Shown here piece after piece: positions 22,614 through 35,830 of a stretch of 64,000 bases of DNA (its first letter is position 1; each line of letters opens with the position of its first letter). Origin of the DNA: Agriotes lineatus (lineage: Eukaryota; Arthropoda; Insecta; Coleoptera; Elateridae); assembly GCA_940337035.1 (NCBI GenBank), contig OW679203.1:31381495-31445494 (forward strand). Reading direction: 5' to 3'. A model generated the notes under the pieces. It was not told the origin of the DNA, did no database searches, and worked only from the letters and a program-made list of their open reading frames with translations. The position numbers and the translations under genes are program-made.

Positions 22614-23109
22614 CAATATTTTATCTACTCCAGTGGGATAAGAAACTCATTACGTCACTCATTTGACACTATTTCCATTAGGTAATAAAGTTTATTACAC
22701 CACTCAGTTAACTAATGGCTTCATTACCTAACTGAAATAATCAAAAAGTATCAAATGAATGATATAATGACATTTGCCAACTAAAATATTTTTGAAAATC
22801 ACAGACTGACATTTCCCTTAATACACTTCATCATTTCATGCAGCTGTAAATAAAATTTTGTACAATACATGTGTGATAATGCATCATTAACATACTTGTG
22901 TGCCCACTTGTATAGTAAATAACTATTATCTACGATAGATTCTAGAAAACACGGTAAATATAAAAATAATATTTTAAATGTAAATTACGATTGCTAGCAA
23001 CCGGTCGTAATTTTGTGTGGTTAAAAATTCTGTCTTCATCGTTATTGTTATAGATATAAACTATTAACCAAATGAATTGTGTGCGGTAATGTATATTCCA
23101 ATGGTTTAA
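22614..23109. other. No gene recognised
   Basis: AT-rich DNA without a coding frame or repeat that I can identify. Confidence 0.3.
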
Positions 23110-25085
23110 TGCTAAACGCAATTCTGGTTGCCTTACTAAGACACGAAAATAAAAGAATAATTCAAATGAGCACAGAATTGAAATGTTGTTTATTGCAAGA
23201 GAAAGTCAGTATTTTACACTAATAAATGCACATGATTGAGTAGCGGTAACTATAATTTGATTGAGAAAGGTTAGCATTAGCTAAAACAGAATCAAAAGGG
23301 TTACGTTTAACGTTTTATTCATAATTGATGTTCGTAATGGCAAACACACCTTAACGTATGTGAATGACAGATTTGATTTGGTAACGTCAATACAATAATG
23401 TAAATTTAACATAATACAGAGATGTTTTATGGCGTTACAAAAATTATATGAACGTTAAGAGTTATAGTAATTTGTACAACTAGTTTTGAAAGTAATACTT
23501 TTTTTGCAGTGCAAATGAATGAAAAAAGAGACTTTCAAAACGTGTTGTACAAGTAGTTTTTTGCATAGTGACCTCTTGTAGCTCGAAATCGAGTCTAAAA
23601 AGACTTCGGAATTTACAACTGTCATATTGACATTTCAATAAAATAGTTAAAAAAAGTATACTTTTTTGCACGATTTTGCGTTAAAAAGGTGGTGCTTTCA
23701 ATACGATTTTTCGTTAAAAAAGACATTTCATGATCACTATGCAAAAAAAGTTTATGAAGCCAGCAATCGGCAAAACAGCTGAGGGTTTAGAAAGAGTGCA
23801 AGGGAAAATAGATTGCAAAGAGCAATGATAAGGCTACCAAAAGCTTGATAAAAACAATAGTGCAGTGCTAATAAACACGTGAAAACAGTGCATTTAAAAT
23901 TAATAGTGAAAATCAGAGATTTAAAGTTTAATGTGCTACGATTAACATTTATCGAAAGATAGTTTAGCTCCTACGTAATAACATTGTATCAAAACTTACG
24001 TTCAAAAACATTTGTAAAATTAGTTGCTAGGATACCAGATATTCGATTGTTATGAATGACTACCAAAGCATTAAAAATTCATGGTGTGCAAATGAGGTTC
24101 CTAGGAAGTTGTATTTTTCGTAATATAAAACTGATTTGTCTGAGTCCAGAAGCTGTTTTTATTGTTCGCAGTCCGCAGAGCATTTTTGTGTGTAAAGTTT
24201 CTTCGTGGTTAAAACTCCCGGTAAAGAGGGATAAGCTCTGCAAGAATTGACCAAGTGCGTCCGACATCGAGGTCACTTTTCGGGCAGTTTTCGAATAGTT
24301 TGAGGCATCGGCCAGGTGATATTTTATGTGCATCGTGTAGGAGAGTCCTTCATTGAGCCCTACGTCTATAGTTTTGGAGCAGAAAGCCATCACGAGGTTT
24401 ATAATAACCGTGGCGTCTTTAAAAAACGTGCCTCGCCTACGAAGGTGCACTAGCTTTGGGTTGCGTTAAGAATAGAGTTTGTACGAGGTTTATAAGCAGG
24501 CCCCAGTTCCCAGATCCGTTCCAGAGAGGCTTTATAGAGGTAGCATACTTTGGTTTTGCGTTAGGCGTCAGATTTGGAACAGGTTTGCCGGAAATAGAAC
24601 AACTGCTAATCAGAGAGTCCCTACGTCACAGAAATAAGCAGGTTAGCAACAGATTACGTCATAATTATTTGCATTGCGCTTTTTTTCGATTGTTGGTGTT
24701 TTCAATTCAATTACGCTATTTTTGTACTGGCAAACCATATTTGTTTTGAGTTGTCAATATTGAGGTTAAACTGTCATTTGCAAGAAGTTGGGTATTTTCC
24801 ATACAACTCAATAAGTTATACTCAATGATAGATGTTATACCGGCTGTTGAACCTACTCCTTTTACTACAGTTTTTCTCATGTTATAGCCGGAGCATTTTA
24901 CGTAATTCAGTTGCCAATAAAAAGAATATAAACCATTTATTTTGCTAATAATAACTATAACAGCATTTTAATAAGCCCTGAGATAGCACAAAATTTCTTG
25001 ATTAAAACTATTTTATTGTAATTTGTGATTTGCCCTAGTTATTTATTTATTATTATTAAACAGCTTTTAGTAGGGCCTAAAAAAT
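23110..25085 (-). repeat. Duplicated ~2-kb block, copy 1
   Basis: This block aligns along most of its length with 33460-35150 (shared landmarks: ttgcaagaaagtcagta-like text, acactaataaatgcac, caaaaattatatga, gccatcac, ctgggaactgg, gccggaaatagaacaa, gtgatttgccct). Copy 1 is better preserved. On the minus strand it keeps a 123-codon frame at 24450-24079 (MAFCSKTIDVGLNEGLSYTM...) and a segment with PLWNGSGNWGLLINLV just upstream. I do not recognise the product. The coding-like part is flanked by conserved non-coding sequence, so the unit may be part of a host gene or an unclassified repeat. Confidence 0.6.
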
Positions 25086-25330
25086 ACATTAAACCAGAAT
25101 TTATTGATGAAGATAAAATATTGAACACGTTTGCTTATGGCACTTAACGAGACTCATTTGTAAACAGTCGTTTTACAAACTTAAAACTGCCAACTAAAAG
25201 TCAATTTTACACACTGTCGTAAATAAAAGCATATTTAAAAACACCTTGCAATAACTTCTGCAGTGTTCAAAAAGCTGTCAAAGTAACATTAGTGATATTT
25301 TTACGATTAGGTTAGTATACTCTAATAGCT

Positions 25331-25465
25331 ATTTTTAGGATACTGCATTGGTAACTAGCGTTTACATGTTACAAACGAGTCCGGTAAATACTGCATTGAT
25401 AACTAGCGTTTACCGGACTTGTTTGTAACTATGTAAACGCTAGTTACCAATGCAGTATCCTAAAA
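25331..25465. repeat. Near-perfect palindrome with A-B-A-B'-A' structure
   Basis: The left arm 25331-25387 (ttaggatactgcattggtaa...) and right arm 25408-25465 are reverse complements over about 57 bp. The 20-bp centre (tactgcattgataactagcg) is not random: it is a direct copy of the outer part of the left arm. The order is therefore A, B, A, B', A'. Confidence 0.75.
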
Positions 25466-25734
25466 AAAATATTAGCACTCACAGCATAATCTGAGTCAAA
25501 TTGAAAATAGCATACTACATAACAAGCTGCGAAGATGGCGTATATCCCGCGAGTAGGTATATTTGAGAAACGAGGCGAAGCGTAGCGCAGCCCAGTAACT
25601 TAAAACACGAACGTACTATACACTTTCGAGCAAGTTGTGTACGCTATTTCCTCCACGGCCACAAAAAATACACATTTTTGCAACTTGATGAATGACAGCT
25701 TTATTGTGACAACTAACAACATCAGTAGATTGTC

Positions 25735-25828
25735 CGTAATTTTTAGGTCAAAATGACATATTTTCAGTAGTTTTTAGGTTAAAATGACATATTGTAAGCA
25801 GTTTTTAGGTTAAAATTACATATTTAGC
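25735..25828. repeat. Three-unit minisatellite
   Basis: Three units of about 32-35 bp with the shared text TTTTTAGGTTAAAATGACAT. The surrounding sequence is AT-rich and non-coding. Confidence 0.6.
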
Positions 25829-27179
25829 CCACTGTAAAACTATGAATTGTGCATTTTTTCATAACAAACACTTTCATTATGATAACGACATGATATTATA
25901 ATTGTTCGTGGCCACTCCATTGTATGGAAACTGCCACTATTTTATGTGGCCGTAAACACAGAAAAAGACTGTACGTTAGCTATTATCGACATTTTCCACC
26001 ACATGATCACTACAAAGTCTATAAAAATTCAAAAAGTCAAAATTCTCTGAAGCACATGTGCGTTCGGACTTCGAACGCCAGGTGCACGTCTAGACGGGGT
26101 TTTTACAGGATAAGTACGACGAATTATTGTGAGTATAAAAAGAGACAGCTTCAAGCGGAGTTACGAACAGATGAGGAAAAGGGAGTGGACGGATGCCGAA
26201 GAAGACTTGGTATCCAGAGCTTGAATAGTCAAGACGTGTCCTGTGAGTGTCAAGGCGCTCGAGGCCGGCCAAGTTGGAGCGAGCTCTAGAACAATTTGTG
26301 CAAGCTAGTGATTGTAGTGCCGTTTTATAGAAACAAACTTATGTGCGACGCTTAGAACAAAATAGGCGTAAACTTCAAAAGTGCGGACAAAATCACGAGT
26401 CGTCGAGATATCCTCAAGCCGCTGTCGGAAGCTTTTGTGCGAGAGAAATCTTCGTTGTAGTTGATGTGTATTGAATTGGACGATTGCCCTTTCTTTGGAC
26501 CGTAGTCTAAAAATAAAATACGCCTCGCTACAGCTCTCTTTAATTACTACAACGCAAGTGCATTTTTTCGGTTTCAGCAAATTTAAGGGTCGGCTTTAAG
26601 TTTGTATGAACTCAGGATCTGTGTGTCGCTAAAACTGTCACGTAAATCGCTGGGTGGACCCCTTCGTCGCTTCCGTTTGAATCTGTTCAGATCCAAACCA
26701 CCCACACAGCTGTAATTTGGGGCCTACTGCGTTAGTCGAGGCTGATTGGTGAGACATTAAACTTTCCTGCTGCAACCCATTTGAGAAGACCTTTCTCGGC
26801 TTAAGAAGCCTGTACTATATATTACAGTGTTTCATCGACTTGTAGGCTTTCCCCAATGACGTGCATAAATTAAGGGGCGTTTACTCAAGCAGTTGTTGAC
26901 TTGATTTAACGTTATTGTTTGTTGCATTGCATTTTGTAGCGTCTTCAGCTCTGCCATATGATTTAGTTTAAATCCGTAATACCAATATAATATTCCATGG
27001 GTACATTCTATTGTTGGTAATTATATATAGTAAGATTTATTCTGTTTTCGGACATAGCTCGGTCTTTGTCTTTGCTGTGTAACTTCAGCTCCCAACAACA
27101 CGTGTAAAACCAACTTTTCAGCAGATAGTCTACAATAAATTAATTGATAAGTAGGTAATTCTACACCTCAACACCAAAA
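25829..27179. other. No gene recognised
   Basis: A 121-codon open frame on the plus strand at 25924-26289 and a 91-codon frame on the minus strand at 26305-26580 have no recognisable motif or signal peptide. The stretch at 26580-26780 is relatively GC-rich for the window. Confidence 0.3.
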
Positions 27180-27278
27180 GTGCTAAAAGTGGACGTTTAT
27201 GCACGAGACATGAAAATTATGAAACGAAGCCGAAGGCTGAGTTTCATAACATGTCTCGTGCAGAAACACTTTTAGCAC
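27180..27278. repeat. Palindrome with GC-rich loop
   Basis: Arms gtgctaaaagtggacgttta...gcacgagacatg and catgtctcgtgcagaaac...acttttagcac are reverse complements with few mismatches. Inner arms atgaaac / gtttcat enclose the loop gaagccgaaggctga. Confidence 0.7.
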
Positions 27279-28321
27279 GAGATGGCACACAATATTTTTC
27301 TAAGGCCTTAAATTTACTGTTATTAATCCATAAATGTCGATTTAACAAAAGTTTGCATTTATCACAGTTACAATGTATGTCATAATAAAGAGATGGCCTT
27401 GACGCGTAAATGAATGTTTCTGCAGCCAGTAGCTGTCAAAGTCAGTTATCAAAGGTAATTATAAATGTACACATTTTACTTTATTTATTACACAATGCTT
27501 TAATTATTTTAAAAAACATAGTATCTCTAACGAAACATTTATAATCTCACTTCCAATTCAAAATTCTAAATTCCTCACTAGCTGTTTACTTTCAGCCCAT
27601 GTGCTGATTTCACTTTTAACACGCTGATTTATAAAACGGAACTTTTAGTGAAAAAAGCTAGCGCTAAAAGGCCTACTTTTAGTAGTGATCGTAGAAAAAA
27701 TAACGTACGTAACGAACGCAGCGACACTAAAATTGTAATTGTCATAGCAACGATAGATGGACACAGAGAGTAGTACAATGGGTCTCGTGAGAGACCAAAA
27801 CAAGGAGAAGTAGATCCGAAAGATAAATATATTATTTTAGAAAATCGACGAGAAGAAACTGTAGCTAGTAGTCTCACAAAAGAAAGTAGTGGAAAGGAGT
27901 ACATCTACAAGTGGATGGATGGAGGTTATAGGAGAGAAACAAAAATGGACATGCTGTAGTATCTTTGCTTTTTCTAAAAATAACCTGTATAGGTACATAA
28001 TTACAACCTAGTTACTCTTTTAATTTTTTTGCAACTATTTTGTACCGTTAGAAAATTAAATAATAAGAGTTTTACGCCGTCTTATTAAGCGATCAGTGTA
28101 GACCACAAGTATATTTTTAACCTGTCTAATTGACAAGTCAGTATTTTCTGATTAATACTTACGTATGTTTGGGATTTTTAACGGGGTTGGCAACTTATTT
28201 CGTTTCTATAGTGAAACAAGAGAGATGGGAATTGAAAAATAGCGAAGGTAAACATTCGTGTACAAAAACACTGATTATCAAATTTTGCTAAGGGCTGAGG
28301 CCCAATTTTCTTGGTGTTTTA
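27279..28321. other. No gene recognised
   Basis: AT-rich. A cluster of short inverted motifs (acttttagtg, ctaaaagg, cttttagtagtg) at 27640-27690 resembles the end of the palindrome at 27180-27278. A 91-codon minus frame at 27629-27904 has no recognised similarity. Confidence 0.3.
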
Positions 28322-28565
28322 TGTACACTTGCTTTAAAAACTTTCGCGTACACATTCAAAATCAAGTAACAACGATTTTGCAAAATTTTAGCTGTGTGAA
28401 CGGGTAATTTTGAGATTAGGTTAAAAATGGCATTGACAGCATGTGCTCTGTCAGTCGAGGCATTTTGACTTTTCAAAATTTTAAATGTCAGAGTTGATTA
28501 ATTACAACCCTGATTTAATACAGCGAAAAATAGGTGTACGCAAAATTTTTGAAAGCAAGTGTACA
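28322..28565. mobile_element. Small MITE with ~33-bp terminal inverted repeats
   Basis: The left end tgtacacttgctttaaaaac and right end (reverse complement tgtacacttgctttcaaaaa) match, and the inversion continues to GCGTACAC. Length is 244 bp with no coding capacity. I could not fix a target duplication. Confidence 0.6.
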
Positions 28566-30582
28566 CAGAATCGTTAAAGACTCTCCTGGTAAGCATTCAC
28601 GATCATTCCTGAGGGAAAATTTATGTTTACTGGCACATAATAAGCCCAAGTGACATATTTATAGCAGTCAAATGATTTCATATAATTAATGACGTATTTC
28701 TTTGTGAGCAATTTGGTGTGATTACTGATTAGAATACGTTAGTGAGCTGGTCGATTTGTCTTTGCTGAGAGTTTCTTCAGGAGAAAATTTAGTGCTAGTT
28801 CCAGACTGTGACAGAAGTTCAGACGAATTGGAAAAAGCCAATGTCTCAACGTTATGTACTAGTTATAGAGTAACTTTCGAATCAAGTACATTTTTTTTCC
28901 ATAATAATTTTCAAGGTCAACTTTTTAGGGGATAAGTTGCATTCCTGCAGGGTCCCTAGTTTTAATAATGTTGGTACATAGATTTTTAGTTCTTTTCTTC
29001 CACTAAAAAGATGATTGTCATTTTGACAGATATGTCATAATTTAATATCGCTTGCTTCAATTTTGCATTTAAAATATTTCTTGGTTTTCTTTTTTCATCC
29101 GATTGAATTGATGATGATGATGATTCCATGTTAAAAAAAGAAATTTGCGAAGAGTTCAAATTAAGAAACTTTGACATTCAAAATTGACACATAACCACAA
29201 TTTTGAAAAAGTTCAACCAACACGAGGTATAAAAATTTCCTAGCGTTTTAATCACATATCTACCAACATTATAACACTTTGAGAATTATTATAGAAAAAA
29301 AAACGTACTTTACTTGAGGTTGAGAAATATTTTGACAGTTAAAAAATAGGAACTTCCAATTTACAATAAATATAAATTTGTGTACAAATGTTTAATAAAG
29401 TTTACTTTTAGGTATTATTACATATCAAAAACTATACATGAAAGTTAACATCGCTGGAGACTCCTTCTCATCTTAAATATTTTTTTAATACCTAGTAAAA
29501 TATTAAATTTTTCACATAATTTGTTGTACTCACATACATACTTGTCTTACTATTTATTAGTGTTCTTTTTAAACTACAAGTCCACAGTTCGTTTTCCCGA
29601 ACCCTTGGGGCCAATTGTCGGATTTCAGAATAAAGCCAGCGCCTCAGAATAGTCTAGGGCAAGAACAAAATATCAGCGAATAGCAGACGGATGTGACCAG
29701 TGCAAGTGGAATAACTGACGCTTACTACTTTGGCGTCAGTGATGGGTGACGTGGCAATTGTGTGTGGAGTTGTGTCAGCTGTTTACCCGCCAAACAAGCG
29801 TTGTTACGCAGAGATGCCGCACTACACTTTACGAAAAAACTAGGGTTTTTAATTCTAGAATTTCGAATACGAGATTGTGGACCTCTATTCGATACTATTT
29901 TCCATAGCTTTATCAATATCTACTACAAGAATATATTTAAAAAATGTAATCTATTTTTAACAGATTTTGGCCGTGTTTACAATGCATTTTTGATAACCAA
30001 TTGACTCTAACATTTAATCCCGAGGCTATTGGCTACCTATCCTTATTTTTGCTTTCCTCTAATAAAATACTGCCGAATCCATAGGTAAATTCATTTTGAT
30101 AGCACCTAAAATACCTACAATGATGCACAAACTTGATTCCAAGATCAACTTTTATCCTGATCTATCTATCCAGTTTTATTTTACAACTTGGCATAACATC
30201 TGACAGTCGCATTGATTGGGTTTAGAGCGAGATGATAGTTATGTGTGGCAATTGCCAGTTTTTCAGACATCTATGACACTCGCACTTCAATGGTGTTTAC
30301 AGTAATTTTATTATTTTAGGTTTGCAAGCCTGTAACTAACCTTGTTTATCAACAAACTCACTTTTAATTTCAAATTTTAGAAACAGGATCATTATTGTGA
30401 TATTGAAAAAAAATGGATATATTCTTTAAAATTTATATTTATAATCGGTTATAATAATTTTTGTGAGTAGTACATTAGTGTACTTTTTTATTTTAACTAT
30501 AATAAAATGTAATGGTTGATTCTTAATGCAACTGTTGCGTTAATTCACATACCAAAGAACGTACATACATTAAATAGCAACC
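28566..30582. other. Intergenic DNA upstream of Mlh1
   Basis: No gene recognised. The Mlh1 promoter should lie in the last few hundred bases. I see no canonical TATA box at a convincing distance. Confidence 0.35.
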
Positions 30583-33223
30583 ATGACCGAGCCCTCCAAA
30601 ATAAAAAAATTGGACGAAACCGTAATAAATCGCATAGCTGCAGGGGAGGTGATTCAACGGCCAGCAAATGCGCTCAAGGAAATGATAGAGAACAGGTAGG
30701 CATGGATTACTAGCTTAATTACGTTCTAAATTTGCTGCCACAGCTTAGATGCAAAGTCGACGAACATCCAGATAACAGTCAAGAGCGGTGGCTTGAAGTA
30801 CATACAGGTATGGCATCGTCTCTTCACATTACAAAAATATTAAATAGAGTCTATAGATTCAAGACAATGGGACTGGGATTAGAAAGGAAGACTTCGAGAT
30901 CGTCTGCGAACGCTTCACCACATCGAAATTAAAGGAATTCGAGGACTTGAACTCGATTGCTACGTATGGATTTCGCGGCGAAGCTTTGGCAAGCATCAGC
31001 CACGTTGCGCATCTTACCATTCAGTCAAAGACGGCAAGCGACAAGTGTGCTTATAGGTAAAATAGTAATTTAAATTAAGTTTTCATCTTTGCTGTACTTT
31101 CAAAACCATTTCAGGGCATCGTTTGAAGACGGACAATTAAAAGAGGGTCCTAAAGCTGTGGCCGGAAATCAGGGCACACAAATAACTGTAGAGGATCTGT
31201 TCTACAATATGAATGTTCGGAAACGAGCCCTAAAAAGTGCAACTGAAGAATACCAGAAAGTTTCAGATGTAGTCGGCAAGTATGCCATACACAATGCAAA
31301 AGTTGGTGGGTATAGCGAAAAGCTGTTTTATAATCTGTAACAACACTAGCTTTTATATACAGGTTTTGGTTTGAAAAAGCACGGGGAAAACAATGACATC
31401 CGAACTCCTCCTAATTCTAACCACATAGACAACATACGAACCATTTATGGAAACATAATAGCAAGGTGAGTCCCGTTAACATTAATCACAGATATATCTA
31501 AATCACCTTTAAAGGGAATTAATAGAATTTAACCTCACAAACGAAAAGTATAAATTTAAATCGCACGGATTTATGACGAACGTTAATTACTCAACAAAGA
31601 AGTTTTCCTTCCTGCTGTTCATAAACAGCCGGCTGGTGGACTGCCAAAGTAAGTAGAAATAAACTTATAAGGCTCCAAATAGACACATTTCTTGATGTAG
31701 GCTTGAAAAAATGCATCGACCACGTGTATTCGACCTACCTGCCCAAAAATACGCACCCATTTGTTTATTTAAGCCTCGATTTGGACCCGCAAAACGTTGA
31801 TGTAAATGTGCACCCTACAAAACACGAAGTGCACTTTCTCAACGAGGACCAAATCGTAGAAGCCATCACAGTAGCCCTCGAACAGAAACTGCTCGGCTCT
31901 AACAATTCGCGCATGTTTTACACACAGGTAAATCTATTTTTATTTTTTTTTGTCGTTTTTTGCGGGTGGTCAACAAAAAGAGGGGCTTGGTCGTTATTTT
32001 CATTAATTAAATACAAATTCTAGGCCAAACTACCAGTAGCTGTGACCGAAACCATTGCGCTTAGGGATAAAACGCCAACCGTGACGATCTACGATAAGGA
32101 TTTGGTGCGAACAGATTCGTCTGAACAGAAGCTGGAGAAATTTTTTGGTGCTCCTGTTAAAAAAAGCGAATTAAATGCAAACGTTTCGATTGGCGAGGAG
32201 GAGTTCCAGAAGCAAAACAAGCAGTTCCTGGAGCAGGCACAAGTTTTCGAAAAGCATTTGCTCGATGGAACTATAATAGGAAAAAATTCCGCCCCCGCAC
32301 TTAAGAAACGTGGCAGTAAGGACTCCCTGAAGAGCTCCAGCAGTGTAGCTTCGAGTTTGCTGTCGAAAATTGCAAGGTATTTCGTACTTGCATTCCAATA
32401 AGCGTCGTGTTTTCTAATACAAAACGAATTGCAGAGTCGAATGTCGACTAACAAGTATCTTAGAGCTTCGGAAGGAAGTTGAAGAAGCATGTAATGCGGC
32501 TCTACGGGAACTCTTTGCTCAGCATGTGTTTGTCGGTTCTGTCAGCTCAACACAAGCTTTGATACAACACAGCACCAAGCTTTATCTATGCAATACACAA
32601 AAAATAATGCAACAGCTGTTTTATCAATTCATTCTATACAACTTTCAAAATTTCGGAATTATCAGCTTATCTGATCCTTTGCCTATCTACGAGCTTGCAG
32701 TTATCGCTCTTGATTTACCAGAAACCGGCTGGAGTGAAGAAGACGGGGACAAGCCAGAATTGGCTAAAAAGGTTGCGGAAATCCTAACTGAGAAAGGCGA
32801 CATGTTGCAGGAGTACTTTTCCATGGAGATCGACGAGTTTGGCAATTTAAAAAGCTTGCCGCTTTTATTGGGTAAGTTTTGATGCTTATAAGTTGTTGTA
32901 ATACCCACATCTTGGGTTTCTCAGACAACCATATCCCGGAAATGGCTGGCCTGCCCATGTACATGCTTCGGCTTGCAACAGAGGTGAATTGGGAGGAGGA
33001 AAAGGAGTGCTTCGAGTCGTTTGCTCGTGAAACAGCCACGTATTACTCCCAGATGCGGCAGGAAAACACTGTGGAGAACAGTAGTTGGGCGTGGGTGACC
33101 GAGCATGTGTTTTATCCTGCCATTAAGGACTACTTTGTGCCCCCTAAGAGTTTCACAGAAAATGCTGCCGTTCTACAAATCGCAGATCTGCCCAGTTTGT
33201 ATAAAGTGTTTGAAAGGTGTTAG
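30583..33223 (+). CDS. Mlh1: DNA mismatch repair protein Mlh1 (MutL homologue), ten exons
   Basis: Mlh1 pairs with Pms2/Mlh3-type partners in the nucleus and couples mismatch recognition by MutS homologues to strand excision; it also acts in meiotic crossing-over. My exon model is 30583-30695, 30744-30807, 30857-31056, 31115-31305, 31363-31465, 31515-31648, 31701-31927, 32024-32376, 32435-32871, 32925-33223. It totals 2121 nt and 706 residues, with phases agreeing across every GT/AG junction. N-terminal GHKL ATPase motifs are intact: RIAAGEVIQRPANALKEMIE (catalytic Glu, then Asn), IQDNGTGI, and TYGFRGEALASIS. HPTKHEVHF lies in the transducer domain. The C-terminus has LPLLLDNHIPEMAGLP, RLATEVNWEEEKECFES and the conserved Mlh1 ending KVFERC. 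Length fits the family (human 756, from memory). No disabling change was seen. The ATG is the first in frame and begins the conserved N-terminus. Confidence 0.97.
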
Positions 33224-33291
33224 TTTAGTTACTAAAATATGTTGAAGTTTCTCTGTAGTTTGTAAGATAATATTTTTGTTATGAGTTATTA

Positions 33292-33297
33292 AATAAA
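33292..33297 (+). terminator. Polyadenylation signal of Mlh1
   Basis: AATAAA 69 bases after the Mlh1 stop codon, followed by a T-rich run, as expected for a short insect 3' UTR. Confidence 0.65.
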
Positions 33298-33459
33298 GTT
33301 TTTTTTTTACTTTTTACCTAGAAGAATTCATTAAATTAGAAGATAAAGTAGTTAAGGAACTGAGTAAACTGTAAAACTGGAGATTTTTTTTAATGCAGAC
33401 CCTAATCTGCTAAAATACAATACAATTTTTACTATTGTTCTTTATAAAGTGTTGGTTTA

Positions 33460-35150
33460 CTGTCCACAGCAATTCGGGTTGTCTAACTAACACGGACATG
33501 AATAATTTCAAAATGCGCACAGAATTAAATATTTTATTTATTGCAAGAAAGTCAGTAATTTTACACTAATAAATGCACGTGATATGAGTAGCAGTAACTA
33601 TAATTTAAGTGGGAAAGGTTGGCATTAGATAAGGCAGGATTGAGAAGGGTTACGTTCAGCATTTCAGTCAATGTTTGATGCTAGTATGGCAAACACAGTT
33701 TAATTTATGTAGCTGACAGATTTGAGTTTGGTGAAATCAATACAATGATGAATTTTAATATAATACAGAGATGGTTTGTGTATTTACAAAAATTATATGA
33801 CCGTTATGGTTAAAAGTTAGTATTACCAGCAAACGGTAAGACAACTGAAGGATAAAGAAATGGTGCAAAGCAATATGAGCAAGTAAAGATTGCCAAGAAC
33901 AACTAGGCTACCTATCAAAGGGAACAGACATCGTGCAGTGCTAAAATAAACATGTGAAACTGCATTTAAAACTGAAATTATTAAAAGCAGAGATATAAAG
34001 TGTAAAGGTGACAATTCCCAAGAAAAGACAGTTTAGTATTTAAGCAAAGACAGTATATCAGCAAAAACATGATACTATCAAAATTCTTTTCATAAAAACA
34101 ATTGCAAATCTAGGTTACTAGGCTACGAGACAGTCAATTGTTTAATATCAAAAAAAACTTGTAACTTTTATATTGGGTGCAAGAAGTGCTCCCAGTTTTG
34201 GTGTAATATTGTTAATAAAAAGTTATTTGTATGAACCAAAAAGTGTGTTCCATGTTCACCCATGTGCATGACATCTTTAAGTGTAATTTTCATAGTGATA
34301 AAAGTACCCAGTGAAGAGAAATAGTCAGCTGCAAAATTTGCCCGGGAGCGTCCGACATCCCTTTTACAATAGTTAGAAGTATCGGCCAGCAAGAATTTGA
34401 TGTGCAAGACTTTCCTAAATGCCTGGCTGCAGAAATTTGGAGTAAGAAGCCATCACCAAGCCCGTAATTGCCGTGGTGTTCTTCGATTGGGTGAAGCCAG
34501 CATACAAAGCCCCTTTGCAAGATAATATTCACAGAAAAGCCGTTTCAGCAGGCCCGTAAAATTCTGGTTTCATCAAAATTAGACTGTCTACGAGGTGTAG
34601 CACCAAGCGCCAGTTCCCAGAAGCTTTCCAGAGATTTTTAGTCCAAGTGGCGTCCTGTCGTTTTGCAATTTGGACCAAAGATTTCGATCGTTTTTGCCGG
34701 AAATAGAACAAAAGCAGATCAGAGCGTCGGTCTGTGTCACTGAAACAAAACCAGGTTAGCCGGAAATTACTACGTCACATCAATTACATTGTATTTACCT
34801 GATGTTTATTTTGCCATTTTTGGTGTTTTAAGTCAAATTACGCAAGTTTTTATAGGTGCAGATCATCTTTGTGTTTACAGTCAATTTGAGGTTAGAGTTG
34901 TCAGAAACGAATATAAGCAATTGCTATACTAGTGAATCTGTCATACATAAAAGTATTTGTAATACAAGCTGTTGAACTTACTTCTGAGACTAGAGTTATT
35001 CCATGCTAGACCGGAGCTTTGCTTTAATTAATTGTAAATAAGTAGGTACCTATAATACATACGAGCAATCAAAATTGTAATCTGTGGTGATTTGCCCTAT
35101 TTATTATTTATATTTTTATTATATATATAAAATAAGCTACTAACAGTCAT
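33460..35150 (-). repeat. Duplicated ~2-kb block, copy 2 (decayed)
   Basis: This is the diverged partner of 23110-25085, in the same orientation and order along its length. The coding-like region is damaged here: the part matching MAFCSKTIDVG... reads LVMASYSKFLQPGI and then hits stops. The upstream LWxxSGNWxLxxxLV segment (minus strand, about 34711-34529) survives. It lies directly between Mlh1 and a broken second copy of Mlh1 exon 10. Confidence 0.6.
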
Positions 35151-35172
35151 TCTTTTCGTTCACAATTCTTGT

Positions 35173-35312
35173 CCCAGTAATAATGGCTGGCTTGCTGATA
35201 TACCTATGTGCTTGCAACAGACGCAAATTGGAGTGCTTTATTGTTTCCTCGCAAAAAGGCCACAATTTACTCCCAGATGCGGCAGGAAAACAATAGTTAC
35301 ATGTAGGTGTGT
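35173..35312 (+). pseudogene. Mlh1 exon 10 fragment (duplicate, decayed)
   Basis: About 140 bp align with the start of Mlh1 exon 10 (32935-33090). Shared stretches are aatggctggc, gcttgcaacag, ggagtgctt and tactcccagatgcggcagga. Several deletions break the frame. The match starts close to the exon boundary and ends where a transposase relic begins. It is evidence for a second, largely lost Mlh1 copy. Confidence 0.8.
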
Positions 35313-35830
35313 CTATTCTCCTCAGTGATAAAGCTCACTTTCACCACCACGGCTCAATAAATAAAGAAAATTGGCATTACTACAGTCCAAGGAATACTCA
35401 ATAGAACCATCGCAAGCTTTTACACAGCTCTAAAGTTGCAATTTGGTGTGCAAATGCACTTACCGTCAACAGCCACTGTTACTCTATTATGATTCAGGAA
35501 GTTTTTGCCCCAGCGTTGCAGAACTTGATGGCTTTAACCACGCAACATGATTTCAACAAGATGGGGCTACTGCACATACTGCTAGACAATCCACAGAAGT
35601 GGTAAGAGATTATTTCTTGGAAAAATGATATCTAAATTTGGAGACGTCTACTGGTCACTAGAGTCACACAGCTTTACCTCAGTAGGCCTTTTTAAACAAC
35701 CGAATTAGAAATGCAGCCGATGCCATACCAGCCAATATGCGTTCAAGAGTTTTCCCAAATTTGAGGTCCAGATTGCAGAGGAGTGTTTGGAGCGAAACAA
35801 AAGGCATCTCAACATACATAAAATAAAATC
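35313..35830 (+). pseudogene. Tc1/mariner-IS630 superfamily transposase, C-terminal half
   Basis: The plus strand encodes LLSDKAHFHHHGSINKENWH, then LHSSKVAIWCA, ALTVNSH, NKMGLLHILLDNP, and later segments. These match the common insect DDE transposase pattern FSDEAHFHLNG.VN.QN.RYW...LHS.KVTVWC...QQDGA.AH. Multiple stops and frameshifts make it dead. Its left edge abuts the Mlh1 exon fragment. Confidence 0.8.
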
